DNA from: Lentibacillus amyloliquefaciens | GTDB lineage: Bacteria > Bacillota > Bacilli > Bacillales > Amphibacillaceae | Direction: 5' to 3' | Assembly: GCF_001307805.1 (NCBI RefSeq) | Contig: NZ_CP013862.1 | Coordinates: 3,472,001 to 3,536,000 of the forward strand | DNA length: 64,000 bases | Shown: piece by piece, positions 35,763 through 44,861 of the stretch | How positions within the stretch are numbered: the first letter of the stretch is position 1 | How the letters are laid out: each line of letters opens with the position of its first letter | The notes under the pieces: generated by a model | What the model was told of the DNA's origin: nothing | The model's database searches: none | Seen by the model: only the letters and a program-made list of their open reading frames with translations | Made by a program: the position numbers and the translations under genes

Positions 35763-35888
35763 ATGTTTAATCTACCTTGGGAGACCGCACTTTTAATGTT
35801 GCCTTGGCCAGTCATTTGGGTCACCTTGGCTCTCGTCATGTATTTCAAAATGCGGCGGGATGAAAAACTTGCAGATTCAGAAGAATAA
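35763..35888 (+). CDS. 41-residue membrane protein, symporter partner
   Basis: Tiny gene with an excellent ribosome site (GGGAGGTG, 7 nt before ATG). The product is MFNLPWETALLMLPWPVIWV followed by one continuous hydrophobic stretch to VMYFKM and a charged tail RRDEKLADSEE: one membrane helix with a cytosolic acidic tail. It ends 33 nt before a full SSS symporter gene in the same orientation. I do not know a named family for certain, but the arrangement is the same as the two other symporters in the window. Too short for routine gene calling. Confidence 0.75.
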   Translation: MFNLPWETALLMLPWPVIWVTLALVMYFKMRRDEKLADSEE

Positions 35889-35921
35889 CACAACAAATCA
35901 CTGGAAAGGAAGAAGTCGTCA

Positions 35922-37592
35922 ATGAACTTAGACATTATCGTTTTTTTCATTTATCTGCTGGCGATGCTGGGAATAGGTTTATATTTTACCAGAAAAGCCT
36001 CATCATCAGCGGATCACTATTTATTAGGGAATCGAAAAATCGGAGCACCGGTTACGGCCATCAGTATGCAAAGCTCTTCTATGAGCGGTTTCATGTTCAT
36101 GGGCGGGCCTGCCCAAGCATTTCAAGAGGGCTGGCATGCACTGTGGTATGCAATAGGTGACGCGGGCGGATCGATTGTGAACTTGTCAGTTTTGGGAAAA
36201 AGAATGAGAAGAATGTCACAGCTGTTAGGTGCACTTTCACCAGTGGAATATTTGGAAAAGAGGTTTGAAAGTACAGCTGTTCGTGTGTATGGTGCGGTTG
36301 TGGCGATCATATTTCTGTTTGCATATGCATTTGCACAGTTTATTGCTGCTGGAAAGGCGTTGGAAGCAATGTCAGGTTTTTCCTACCAAATGGCTTTAGT
36401 TATAGGTATAGGTGTCATCGTTGCCTATACTGTGCTCGGAGGATTTCTGGCTGTTGCTTTCAGTGGTTTTGTGCAAGGGATTATTATGTTAATTGGTGTG
36501 AGTATTATCGGTGCTATGGTATTGCCTCAAGTAGGCGGATTATCAGGATTGAATGCGCAGCTTGCCGAGATTGATCCTACATACCTCAGTATTTGGGGCA
36601 AGGATTTAATCTATTATGGTCAATGGGGTGTCATCCTGGGTGCAGTGCTTATTTATGCAATTGGGTATATGGGCCTCCCGCACGTCTCTGTTAAACATAT
36701 GTCGATGGAAGGCGGCGACACGACAAAAAATGCTGTTCTTTGGTCAGCCGGCTTCAACCAATTATTTACGTTCACACCTTATATCTTAGGGTTGTCTGCC
36801 ATCATCATTATGCCTAGCGTTTCCGATCCGGAAATGGTCATCCCGGAGATGGTTTATATGGTATTTCCAGGCATATTAGCGGCAATTTTGCTCTCAGCTA
36901 TTATGGCAGCCATTATGTCTACATGTGATGCTTTGCTGATGCAAGCCGGGACAACACTTTCTCGCGACGTTTACAGCCGGTTTATTAATAAAAAATCCAG
37001 TCATAAACAACAGTTATTGGTATCCAGATTATGTATTTTAGTTGGGGGCATCGTTGGCATTGTTGTGGCTGTCTATGAGCCGCCAACCGTATTTGCACTT
37101 GTAGTATTTGCTTTCGGTGTACTGGGGAACACTTTCATGGTGCCTTACATTGCTTCGGTTTATTCAAAAAGTGCGAATAAAATTGGTGTGCTGTGTGCCA
37201 TGGTTGGAGGCTCAGTAACCAACATTGTGTGGGAATTATTCACCTTCCAAAACGCGACAGGGATACATCCGTTCCTGGCCGGTGTGCTGGTTTCTTTGAT
37301 TGCCATGCTTGTTGGAAATAAGTTTGGAACACCACCGTCAGATCCAATTTTGGATGCATTTGACTTAGCAAAACAGAATAAAAGAATTCCAAAGAAATTA
37401 GAAAAAGGAATTTTCGATGATTTAGCACCTGAAGCACAAAGTATTTCCCGTTTTCTTGAAACGAATAAAAATACCCAGGAATCAGCTGCTGTAAACCTGA
37501 GTACTAAAGAAACAGGGCAGACAACAACGTTTGACAAAGCATATGGGTATCCAGAACGACACTCTGGAGTCAGACTGAATTTAGAGGGTTGA
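35922..37592 (+). CDS. sodium:solute symporter (SSS family), long form
   Basis: 556 residues: about 13 membrane helices followed by an unusually long soluble C-terminus (about 80 residues after the last helix). SSS motifs: SADHYLLGNRKIGAPVTAIS, SSSMSGFMFMGGPAQAF, LSPVEYLEKRFES, GGFLAVAFSGFVQGIIM and SAIMAAIMSTCDALLMQAGT. AAAGGAAG site before the ATG. Resembles PutP/YidK-type carriers; the substrate is unknown. The C-terminal tail (EAQSISRFLETN...) is not part of the transport core and may contact the 161-residue protein encoded 4 nt downstream. Confidence 0.83.
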   Translation: MNLDIIVFFIYLLAMLGIGLYFTRKASSSADHYLLGNRKIGAPVTAISMQSSSMSGFMFMGGPAQAFQEGWHALWYAIGDAGGSIVNLSVLGKRMRRMSQLLGALSPVEYLEKRFESTAVRVYGAVVAIIFLFAYAFAQFIAAGKALEAMSGFSYQMALVIGIGVIVAYTVLGGFLAVAFSGFVQGIIMLIGVSIIGAMVLPQVGGLSGLNAQLAEIDPTYLSIWGKDLIYYGQWGVILGAVLIYAIGYMGLPHVSVKHMSMEGGDTTKNAVLWSAGFNQLFTFTPYILGLSAIIIMPSVSDPEMVIPEMVYMVFPGILAAILLSAIMAAIMSTCDALLMQAGTTLSRDVYSRFINKKSSHKQQLLVSRLCILVGGIVGIVVAVYEPPTVFALVVFAFGVLGNTFMVPYIASVYSKSANKIGVLCAMVGGSVTNIVWELFTFQNATGIHPFLAGVLVSLIAMLVGNKFGTPPSDPILDAFDLAKQNKRIPKKLEKGIFDDLAPEAQSISRFLETNKNTQESAAVNLSTKETGQTTTFDKAYGYPERHSGVRLNLEG

Positions 37593-37596
37593 CGTC

Positions 37597-38082
37597 ATGA
37601 GAGAACAAGTATTAACGCAATCTATTAAATTTGAAAAGAAGGAAATAGAGACGAGCTTTATGAAATTACAGCCTGATGCAACGTTTTCAGCCGATCGAAT
37701 AGTCTATTATCCTTATTACTTTTTCATCTATAATGTGAAAGCTAAAAGACTTTTCCTGCCTTTAGATGAAAAAGTCGGCTGTGCCGTAGATGCCATTAAT
37801 GGAAATGGTTCATTGGTGGATTCTAATCCAAAATGGGAAATGGTTGAAATATTAGATGAACAGCGAATACATGAGTCTCAGGCGCTTGAAGATTGCTTGA
37901 CCATTTCCGAAAGTTTTGTTTACAGGTCTTTGTCATTAAAAATGCGGATGCTTTCTGTATCACATGTAAAGGTTGAACAACAACAGTTATTCTACAGGCC
38001 TTACTGGGTGGTTTACAACAGCAACAAGACCGGACAGGATTTTATTGTGGATGGTGTGACAGGTCAGTACCATCCTCTCTGA
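37597..38082 (+). CDS. hypothetical protein coupled to the SSS symporter
   Basis: 161 residues, no family recognised. No signal peptide or membrane helix. Two related Tyr/Pro-aromatic segments stand out: VYYPYYFFIYNVKAKRLFLP near residue 36 and FYRPYWVVYNSNKTGQDFIV near residue 130, each followed by a short polar loop, suggesting an internal duplication. The end (DGVTGQYHPL) recalls PepSY/YwmB-like DGxTG endings, but that is weak. Its ATG is 4 nt after the symporter stop, so the two are translationally coupled and probably act together. Confidence 0.7.
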   Translation: MREQVLTQSIKFEKKEIETSFMKLQPDATFSADRIVYYPYYFFIYNVKAKRLFLPLDEKVGCAVDAINGNGSLVDSNPKWEMVEILDEQRIHESQALEDCLTISESFVYRSLSLKMRMLSVSHVKVEQQQLFYRPYWVVYNSNKTGQDFIVDGVTGQYHPL

Positions 38083-38129
38083 ATACAAATAGCAATAGCT
38101 GCAGTAAAGGCAGTAATAATGCTGGGGAA

Positions 38130-38170
38130 AACCAAACGCCCCCTAAACTGCTGATGCTTGGCGTTTGGTT
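38130..38170. terminator. bidirectional terminator between symporter unit and pucR
   Basis: AACCAAACGCC / GGCGTTTGGTT (38130-38140, 38160-38170), perfect 11-bp arms between convergent genes; T-runs are short on both sides. Confidence 0.65.
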
Positions 38171-38182
38171 ATTCAAAATAAT

Positions 38183-39801
38183 TCATAACAAGTTTTCCGG
38201 GCTTGAATCTTCCATTAAATGATAGGCTTTGATCGCCGTTTCAATCGCCAGACGGTTAGTCGGTTCCAGGTAATCGTTTCCCAGTAGTTCTTCAATTTTA
38301 TCAAGGCGGTGATAGAGCGTCTGACGCACAATGAATAAGCGCTCTGCTGTTTCTTTTTTTGATTCGCTGAATTTTAAATACGTTTCAAGTGTCGTCAGCA
38401 GTTCTGCGTTCATTTCCTTATCATGTTTAAGCAATGGACCAATATAATCCTCAATATATGATTCGATTAATTGATTGTCCTTAAGCTGGAAAAGCAGTCG
38501 GTATATCCCGATGTTTTCGTAAAGAGCAATGTCTGAATCGTGATATTTGTTCAGGTGAAGCACTTCATTGGCCTCCTTATAGGCTCGCCTGAACCTGGAG
38601 GTGTCCTGATGGTTGCCGCTGACGCCTATGTTTTGAGGATGAAGATTAAGCGTCTCCGGGCATTCTGAGATTAATGCAGTGAATTGATTGGCAGCAAATT
38701 TGTCGTGCTTGTCGGCATTAAAAAAACTAATGACAGCGATTTCAGTTTTCTTCACGGAAACTGCTGGATAAAAGCCATAGCGCTCAAACAATGATCGGAT
38801 TGACATCGACCGCTGCACTTTTACTTCATCCCACGCATCATGATTGCTGTTTGAAGACGCATTATACGTCTGGCAAATAAACACTCTGTAGTATAAATGT
38901 TTGTTTGATGGCGGCATGATCATTTTGAGTTCATCAGGGTTATATGGTTTTCCTAGCAATAAATTTTGCACCAAATCATCTTCCACATTTAATTTTCGTT
39001 CTTCAATTGTCCTGTTTCTTAATAAAATTTGTGCAATTGATATGGCTGCTCTGTCTAACACAGTAAATAAAAATTCGTTTGGAGATGCTTCAGTAACCTG
39101 AAGACATAAATATCCCAAATTTGGCCGACAACATTCACAGGGGAGAGCGCAAACTTTTTATCGTCAATAGTAATGATGTTTTCGAAAACATTTGCGTTGC
39201 GATGATTTTGCACGTATGAAGCGAGTGATTCATTAAAAGCTTTCCCTTCAGGGGGATAATAATAAGCTTTGGCTTCATCAGTCATAAACAGTGCGTACGA
39301 TTGAAATTGATTGTTTAATTTTTGCAGGATTTTTAGTATCCCATTTGGTGAGAGGGAGAGTTCTGTAAACGCTTGGGTCAACTCACTAATCTCATGAAGC
39401 ATTTGATGGTGCTGGTCAATAATATGTGTATGCAAATGTTGTGTGATATCGACAAATTTAACAACTTCCTCAAATGCGATGACTGGAAAGTGATGCTCAT
39501 CTGCAAATTGCTTAATTTCAGCCGGGAGCTTGGTGAAATGGTGCCCAATTTCAATACAGATGCCGGCAACATGTTTGTCAATTAGCCTTTCATAAGTGTT
39601 TAGTGAAGACTCGAGGCTGAGCCCTGTTCCTGTTGTGAGGACCAGCTCACCTCCGTTGAGTAGGTCATCAAAATCGTCCGTTTCAATAATATGTGTCCAT
39701 TTAATGTTTTTGTCTAATCCTTTTTCGCCTGCTAAAACACGCGCGCTTTTAAATAGATCACTGTTTAGTGCATCATTGATTGTCAAGTTAAAGCTGCTCA
39801 T
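38183..39801 (-). pseudogene. pucR: PucR/CdaR-family transcriptional regulator, one frameshift
   Basis: About 539 residues if repaired. The N-terminal PucR domain begins MSSFNLTINDAL and runs through ARVLAGEKGLDKNIKWTHI. The C-terminal part has the PucR-type HTH (FSESKKETAERLFIVRQTLYHRLDKIEELLG). The frame breaks at 39114-39116 (CCC on plus, GGG on minus): NVVGQIW should continue GYLCLQVTEASPNEF, which is in frame once a fourth G is added. No other stops. Divergent from the aminotransferase gene, so it probably activates beta-alanine catabolism; a cre lies between. A homopolymer sequencing error is possible. Confidence 0.8.
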
Positions 39802-39902
39802 TATTCCGCCCTCCAGACTGTTAAAACAAAACGAGGTTAATTTGACATATTGTAAAATGAAAATTTTAAAAATAATGGTTATAGTATAATTATGAAATGA
39901 AT

Positions 39903-39916
39903 TGTAATCGCTGTCA
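39903..39916 (+). promoter_or_regulatory. cre site (CcpA box) upstream of the aminotransferase-mmsA operon
   Basis: TGTAATCGCTGTCA, full match to TGWAANCGNTNWCA, 127 bp before the aminotransferase ATG in the divergent pucR gap. Confidence 0.6.
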
Positions 39917-40042
39917 ATTGAATCAATATTCTATTAGGGCGATTAAAGACATTTAGTAATTTGAATGGATGCTTGGACAATTTGTAAAATCTGAAGTCGC
40001 GAACTCCTGTTTATAAACTTCAACTTGGAAAGGAGCGTTTAA

Positions 40043-41401
40043 ATGAAAACTTTAAAAGAAGAGTCACAGACACTTGTGGAAAAGGATCAGAAAAATATAT
40101 GGCATCACATGTCTAAAGGGGATGCTACGAAAGAACCCATGATTGCAACAGAAGCGAAGGGTTCCTGGATTACAGACCACAATGGGAACGAGTATCTTGA
40201 TGGCATGTCAGGATTGTGGTGTGTAAATGTAGGTTATGGCCGTGAAGAATTGGCTCAAGCAGCCTATGACCAATTGAAAGAGATGTCGTATACGTCCATG
40301 TCCCAAAGTCATCTGCCGGCTATAAAACTCGCCGAAAAGTTGAATGAAATGCTGGATGATGAGTATATGATCTTTTATTCCAATAGTGGTTCGGACGCCA
40401 ATGAAGTGGCCTTTAAAATGGCTCGGCAATATCATCAGCAAAATGGTGAGTCGTCACGGTATAAATTCATATCCCGGTACCGGGCATATCATGGCGGTTC
40501 CCTCGGTGCATTAGCAGCTACAGGACAATCACTTCGTAAATATAAATACGAGCCATTGACTTCCGGCTTTCTGCATGTGGCACCGCCGGATAATTACAGA
40601 AAACCAGAAAACCAATCTGTTGAAGAATATAACCTGCTAAGAGCTCAAGAAATTGAGGAAAAGATTATTTGGGAGCAGAAAGAAACAATAGCGGGTCTTA
40701 TTATGGAACCCGTTATTACTGGCGGTGGTGTATTAATCCCTGATCCGGTGTATGTGGAAAAGGTTCAGGAAATTTGTAATCGCCACGGTGTCTTATTAAT
40801 TATGGATGAAGTGATTTGTGGTTTTGGAAGAACCGGTAAAACATTCGGATATATGCACTATGATGTGAAGCCTGATATTATAACGATGGCAAAAGGCCTG
40901 ACAAGCGCTTATTTGCCTTTATCTGTTACGGCCGTTCGCAAGGATATTTATGAAGCCTTTAATGATACGGAAGAAAACAGTCATTTTCGCCATGTGAATA
41001 CATTTGGCGGGAACCCGGCGTCATGTGCTGTCGCGTTAAAAAATATTGAGATAATGGAAGAGGAGAACCTGACAAACCGGGCGGCTGTTTTAGGAGAAAA
41101 GCTGAGAGATGAATTAAAAGAATTGGAAAACCATCCCTATGTAGGAGATGTACGGAATCAAGGCTTTGTAATGGGAATTGAAATGGTAGAAGATAAAGCA
41201 ACGAAAGAACCGGCGACTGACCAGAGAGTAAGTAAGATAATGGGTGAATGCAAAGCGAATGGTTTAATTATCGGGAGAAACGGTGATACGGTTGCCGGCT
41301 ATAATAATATATTGGCGCTTTGTCCGCCGTTATCTTCTACAGATGATGATCTTGATTTTATCGTATCTGTTATTAAAAAAGTGTTTAAAGCAAATGAATG
41401 A
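40043..41401 (+). CDS. class III omega-amino acid aminotransferase, probably beta-alanine:pyruvate
   Basis: 452 residues. Substrate entrance DGMSGLWCVNVGYGREELAQAA, PLP-phosphate binding NSGSDANEVAFK, LIMDEVICGFGRTGK (Asp binding the pyridine N), and catalytic Lys in ITMAKGLTSAYLPL. Clearly paralogous to the partial tpa gene at the window start (shared IGRNGDTVAGYNNIL region). The downstream mmsA-type dehydrogenase indicates the product is malonate semialdehyde, hence beta-alanine as amino donor, in the cytosol. AAAGGAG site before the ATG. Alternatives are taurine or another omega-amine. Confidence 0.85.
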   Translation: MKTLKEESQTLVEKDQKNIWHHMSKGDATKEPMIATEAKGSWITDHNGNEYLDGMSGLWCVNVGYGREELAQAAYDQLKEMSYTSMSQSHLPAIKLAEKLNEMLDDEYMIFYSNSGSDANEVAFKMARQYHQQNGESSRYKFISRYRAYHGGSLGALAATGQSLRKYKYEPLTSGFLHVAPPDNYRKPENQSVEEYNLLRAQEIEEKIIWEQKETIAGLIMEPVITGGGVLIPDPVYVEKVQEICNRHGVLLIMDEVICGFGRTGKTFGYMHYDVKPDIITMAKGLTSAYLPLSVTAVRKDIYEAFNDTEENSHFRHVNTFGGNPASCAVALKNIEIMEEENLTNRAAVLGEKLRDELKELENHPYVGDVRNQGFVMGIEMVEDKATKEPATDQRVSKIMGECKANGLIIGRNGDTVAGYNNILALCPPLSSTDDDLDFIVSVIKKVFKANE

Positions 41402-41446
41402 TATTAAATTTGCAACCTATTAGGAATTAATTCAGGAGGTATTAAA

Positions 41447-42913
41447 ATGGCAAATTCACAAACAGAAGTAAAAACACTCAAAAATTATATCGGAGGCAAA
41501 TGGATAGAATCTGAGAGTGACAAAACAGAGTCCGTGATAAACCCGGCAACCGGCGAAACAATAGCGGAAGTCCCAATATCATCCCAGGAAGATGTGGATC
41601 ATGCGGTCAAAGTCGCTCAAGAAGCTTTTCAGGAATGGAAGGAGATGGCCGTTCCAAAGCGTGCGCGTATCTTATTCAAGTATCAGCAGCTCTTAGTGGA
41701 TCACTGGGATGAGCTGGCTGAACTCATTACAATTGAAAACGGCAAAAATTTAAAGGAAGCTAAAGGTGAGGTGCAGCGCGGCATCGAAAATGTGGAGTTT
41801 GCTGCAGGGGCACCGAACTTAATGATGGGAGACCAACTTTCATCGATTGCCTCAGGTCTTGAGTCAGGGACGTATCGTTATCCGATCGGTGTTATAGGCG
41901 GTATTACACCATTTAACTTTCCGATGATGGTACCGTGCTGGATGTTTCCAATGGCAATTGCAACCGGAAACACATTTGTCATGAAGCCGTCTGAGCGTAC
42001 ACCATTGTTAGCGAATCGTCTGGCAGAACTGCTGACAGAAGCGGGACTACCTGATGGGGTGTTCAATATTGTTCACGGCGCCCATGATGTGGTCAACGGT
42101 TTGCTTGACCATAAACATGTTAAAGGTATTTCATTTGTAGGTTCCCAGCCGGTTGCAGAGTATGTTTATAAGCGTGGCACGGATAACCTGAAGCGGGTGC
42201 AGGCACTCGCCGGAGCGAAGAACCATTCGATTGTATTGAAAGATGCCAATATGGATAACGCAACTACTCAAATCTTGAATGCTGCATTTGGTTCTGCTGG
42301 TGAGCGTTGTATGGCAGCCTCTGTGGTGGCAATTGATGAATCTGTTGCGGATGAATTTATTGATCAGCTCGTTCAAAAGGCAAATGACGTCACAATGGGC
42401 AACGGGCTCGATGATGACGTCTTCTTGGGACCTGTCATTCGCGAACAGCATAAAGAACGGACCCTGAGTTATATTGAAACCGGTGAAAACGAAGGAGCCA
42501 AGCTTGTCCGGGACGGCCGTGATGAAGGACGTGCTCAGGAAAAAGGTTATTTTGTCGGTCCGACTATTTTTGATAATGTAACGACAGAAATGAAAATTTG
42601 GCAGGATGAAATTTTTGCGCCTGTATTGTCCATTGTTCGAGTGAAGAATCTTGATGAAGCAATAGACGTTACGAATGAATCGCCATTTGCCAACGGATCA
42701 TGCCTGTTTACACGGGATGGTGGCAGTGTGCGGCAATTCAGGGAAACAATTGATGCAGGCATGCTGGGTGTCAATATTGGTGTTCCGGCGCCAATGGCAT
42801 TTTTCCCATTCTCCGGCTGGAAGGATTCCTTTTATGGTGACTTGCATGCCAACGGGAAAGATAGTGTTGAATTCTACACACGCAAGAAAGTTATTACAAC
42901 ACGTTGGGTATAA
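41447..42913 (+). CDS. mmsA: CoA-acylating (methyl)malonate-semialdehyde dehydrogenase
   Basis: 488 residues, MmsA/IolA/BauC type [17 protein letters not shown] start, [39 protein letters not shown] (Asn-His where other ALDHs carry the general-base Glu region, typical of the acylating branch), [16 protein letters not shown] with the catalytic Cys, and [18 protein letters not shown] at the end. Converts malonate semialdehyde (from beta-alanine) or methylmalonate semialdehyde (from valine/2-oxoisovalerate) plus CoA to acetyl- or propionyl-CoA and CO2. TCAGGAGG before the ATG; 45 nt after the aminotransferase. Serves both halves of the proposed pantothenate route. Confidence 0.9.
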   Translation: MANSQTEVKTLKNYIGGKWIESESDKTESVINPATGETIAEVPISSQEDVDHAVKVAQEAFQEWKEMAVPKRARILFKYQQLLVDHWDELAELITIENGKNLKEAKGEVQRGIENVEFAAGAPNLMMGDQLSSIASGLESGTYRYPIGVIGGITPFNFPMMVPCWMFPMAIATGNTFVMKPSERTPLLANRLAELLTEAGLPDGVFNIVHGAHDVVNGLLDHKHVKGISFVGSQPVAEYVYKRGTDNLKRVQALAGAKNHSIVLKDANMDNATTQILNAAFGSAGERCMAASVVAIDESVADEFIDQLVQKANDVTMGNGLDDDVFLGPVIREQHKERTLSYIETGENEGAKLVRDGRDEGRAQEKGYFVGPTIFDNVTTEMKIWQDEIFAPVLSIVRVKNLDEAIDVTNESPFANGSCLFTRDGGSVRQFRETIDAGMLGVNIGVPAPMAFFPFSGWKDSFYGDLHANGKDSVEFYTRKKVITTRWV

Positions 42914-42929
42914 TGGTTTAAGTTTGATA

Positions 42930-42962
42930 GAGTGCAGCGCCGGTAAGGGCGTTGCACTCTTC
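42930..42962 (+). terminator. terminator after mmsA
   Basis: GAGTGCAGCGCC / GGCGTTGCACTC around GGTAAG, followed by TTCTTT. Confidence 0.8.
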
Positions 42963-43088
42963 TTTATGGTAAAGTTTTACGATAAACTGTACATTATTTC
43001 ACTAATTTATTGCAATTCTCCATACTTTATGGAAAAATCAGAATTAGATACTAAAGGTAATGACCATTATTTTGGGGAGTGTACGCTG

Positions 43089-44042
43089 ATGAAAATTCTT
43101 GTGACGGAACTGATGTGGGACGATGGCATTGAGGAGCTCAGGAAGCTCGGCTATACGGTTGATTACGATATGGAATTGGGCCGGAAACGGGAGGAATTAC
43201 TCAAATTGCTGCCGGAATATGATGCGCTGATTGTTCGCAATGAAACGCGTGTTGATACTGAATTCCTTGATGCGGCAAAAAATACACGCGTCATCGGCCG
43301 GCTCGGTGTCGGGCTGGATAATATTGATCTGGAAGCGGCTAAAGAGCGGGACATACCGGTGATTGCGGCTAAAAATGCGAATGCCACATCCGTTGCCGAA
43401 TATGTGATGGCGGCGATGCTTGATGCGTCACGTCCATTGTCGGATGCAGATGCTGATGTGCGCCAGGGCAATTGGGATCGTAAGTTTTTCACAGGCTATG
43501 AATTGAATAAGCGGACACTTGGGCTTGTTGGAATGGGTGAGATCTCACACCGTGTGGCGAAACGGGCACGGGCGTTTGGCATGGATGTTGTGGGTTATGA
43601 CCCGTTTGTTGCGCCGTTTGACCATATACTGGCAGAAACCGGTGTCCGGCCGGCAGATACCCTAGATGAGCTGCTGCAACAATCCGATTTTGTTTCGGTT
43701 CATGTCCCCCTGACCAAAGCAACCAAACATATGCTTAATAAAGATAATTTTCCATTGATGAAATCGCATGCTTATGTAATCAACTCGGCCAGAGGCGGCA
43801 TTGTACACGAAGAGGACTTGATTGACGCTGTCAAGTCGAAGCAAATCGCCGGTGCTTACCTTGATGTGTTGGAAAAAGAGCCGGTTCAAAAGGACGCACC
43901 GCTTGCACAGGTCGAATCAATCAGACTTTCACCACACATTGCCGGGCTGACTGATGAAGCGCAGTCCAGAACCGCCATGCTGATCGCCCAGGAAGTAGAT
44001 CGGGTGCTGAACGGCGGAAAATCGATTTGTGCTGTGGTATGA
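43089..44042 (+). CDS. D-2-hydroxyacid dehydrogenase (SerA-like)
   Basis: 317 residues, catalytic and Rossmann domains of the D-isomer-specific 2-hydroxyacid dehydrogenase family without the C-terminal ACT domain of full SerA. Visible: IGRLGVGLDNIDLEAAKER, NATSVAEYVMAAML, LGLVGMGEISHRVAKRARAFG (NAD loop), NSARGGIVHEEDL (catalytic Arg) and LSPHIAGLTDEA (catalytic His). Start at the ATG at 43089 after GGGGAGTG; the frame is open further upstream but without signals. Could be a phosphoglycerate, hydroxypyruvate or sulfolactate dehydrogenase; the substrate is undecided. Convergent with the rraA-like gene. Confidence 0.82.
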   Translation: MKILVTELMWDDGIEELRKLGYTVDYDMELGRKREELLKLLPEYDALIVRNETRVDTEFLDAAKNTRVIGRLGVGLDNIDLEAAKERDIPVIAAKNANATSVAEYVMAAMLDASRPLSDADADVRQGNWDRKFFTGYELNKRTLGLVGMGEISHRVAKRARAFGMDVVGYDPFVAPFDHILAETGVRPADTLDELLQQSDFVSVHVPLTKATKHMLNKDNFPLMKSHAYVINSARGGIVHEEDLIDAVKSKQIAGAYLDVLEKEPVQKDAPLAQVESIRLSPHIAGLTDEAQSRTAMLIAQEVDRVLNGGKSICAVV

Positions 44043-44063
44043 AAGTTAGGTTGTAAAGTATGG

Positions 44064-44095
44064 AATCCATCTGCCTTTCTAAGGGCGGATGGATT
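44064..44095. terminator. terminator between dehydrogenase and rraA-like genes
   Basis: AATCCATCTGCC / GGGCGGATGGATT around TTTCTAA; one G-T pair. Located between two convergent genes. Confidence 0.6.
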
Positions 44096-44131
44096 ATTAA
44101 GATTCGTGAAAAGATAGGTCCGATATTCAGC

Positions 44132-44611
44132 TTAAATCAGCTTTCTTTCTGATATAACAATTCCGTCTTCATCCGCATATGCAAAATTCCCAGGTTTCCA
44201 CTCTACTTCTCCAAATGCCAGCGTTATATCTTTTTCACCTTCTCTTTTTTTGTTGCTTTTTAGAGGGCTTGTTCCGAGCGCAAGAACCCCGACGTCCATT
44301 TGGGCGATGTCTGCGGAGTCGCGGATGCATCCGTATATAATAACGCCCGCAAGATTGCGGTTTTTAATGATGCTGGCAAGACGATCGCCCATCAATGCAC
44401 ATTCTCGGGATCCCCCGCCATCCACAATAAGGAGATGACCTTCTGGAATTGTCTTAAGCGATTCTTCTACAAGCACGTTATCCTCGAGTACTTTAACAGT
44501 GGAAATTGGGCCCGCGAACGCTTTTTTCATTCCATAAGAAGTAAACGGTTGCTTGCAGATAGATAGTTCATTTGAATAGTGATCGCATAGATCTGTCGTT
44601 TTAAAACGCAT
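44132..44611 (-). CDS. RraA-family protein (possible 4-hydroxy-4-methyl-2-oxoglutarate/oxaloacetate aldolase-like)
   Basis: 159 residues, the RraA/MenG-like fold. TTDLCDHYSNEL start, LLIVDGGGSRECALMGDRLASI and GVIIYGCIRDSADIAQMDVGVLALGT, which contains the Arg-Asp pair used for metal-pyruvate binding in the HMG aldolase branch. The family includes RNase E inhibitors and class II pyruvate aldolases; in Bacillaceae, which lack typical RNase E, the aldolase or oxaloacetate decarboxylase role is more likely. No operon partner. Confidence 0.75.
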   Translation of the reverse strand: MRFKTTDLCDHYSNELSICKQPFTSYGMKKAFAGPISTVKVLEDNVLVEESLKTIPEGHLLIVDGGGSRECALMGDRLASIIKNRNLAGVIIYGCIRDSADIAQMDVGVLALGTSPLKSNKKREGEKDITLAFGEVEWKPGNFAYADEDGIVISERKLI

Positions 44612-44861
44612 TTTCTGTCATCCTTTTCATGAATTATAATAAGTGAATATTTTTTTCAAATTTATCTGACATTTGTATAACTGTCAAGATTGCTCGATTA
44701 TTATTTGCAGAAGAACATATAAATACGTTCTTAACTGCATGGGCATGGAAGCTTTTGAATTATACGAGCGTATAAGATTCGTTTTATCGGAAGGAAAAAT
44801 CCGGCGAATAACAGATAACAGCATCCTTTTGGGAAAAACTACCGGAAATCGCCAGCCTTAT

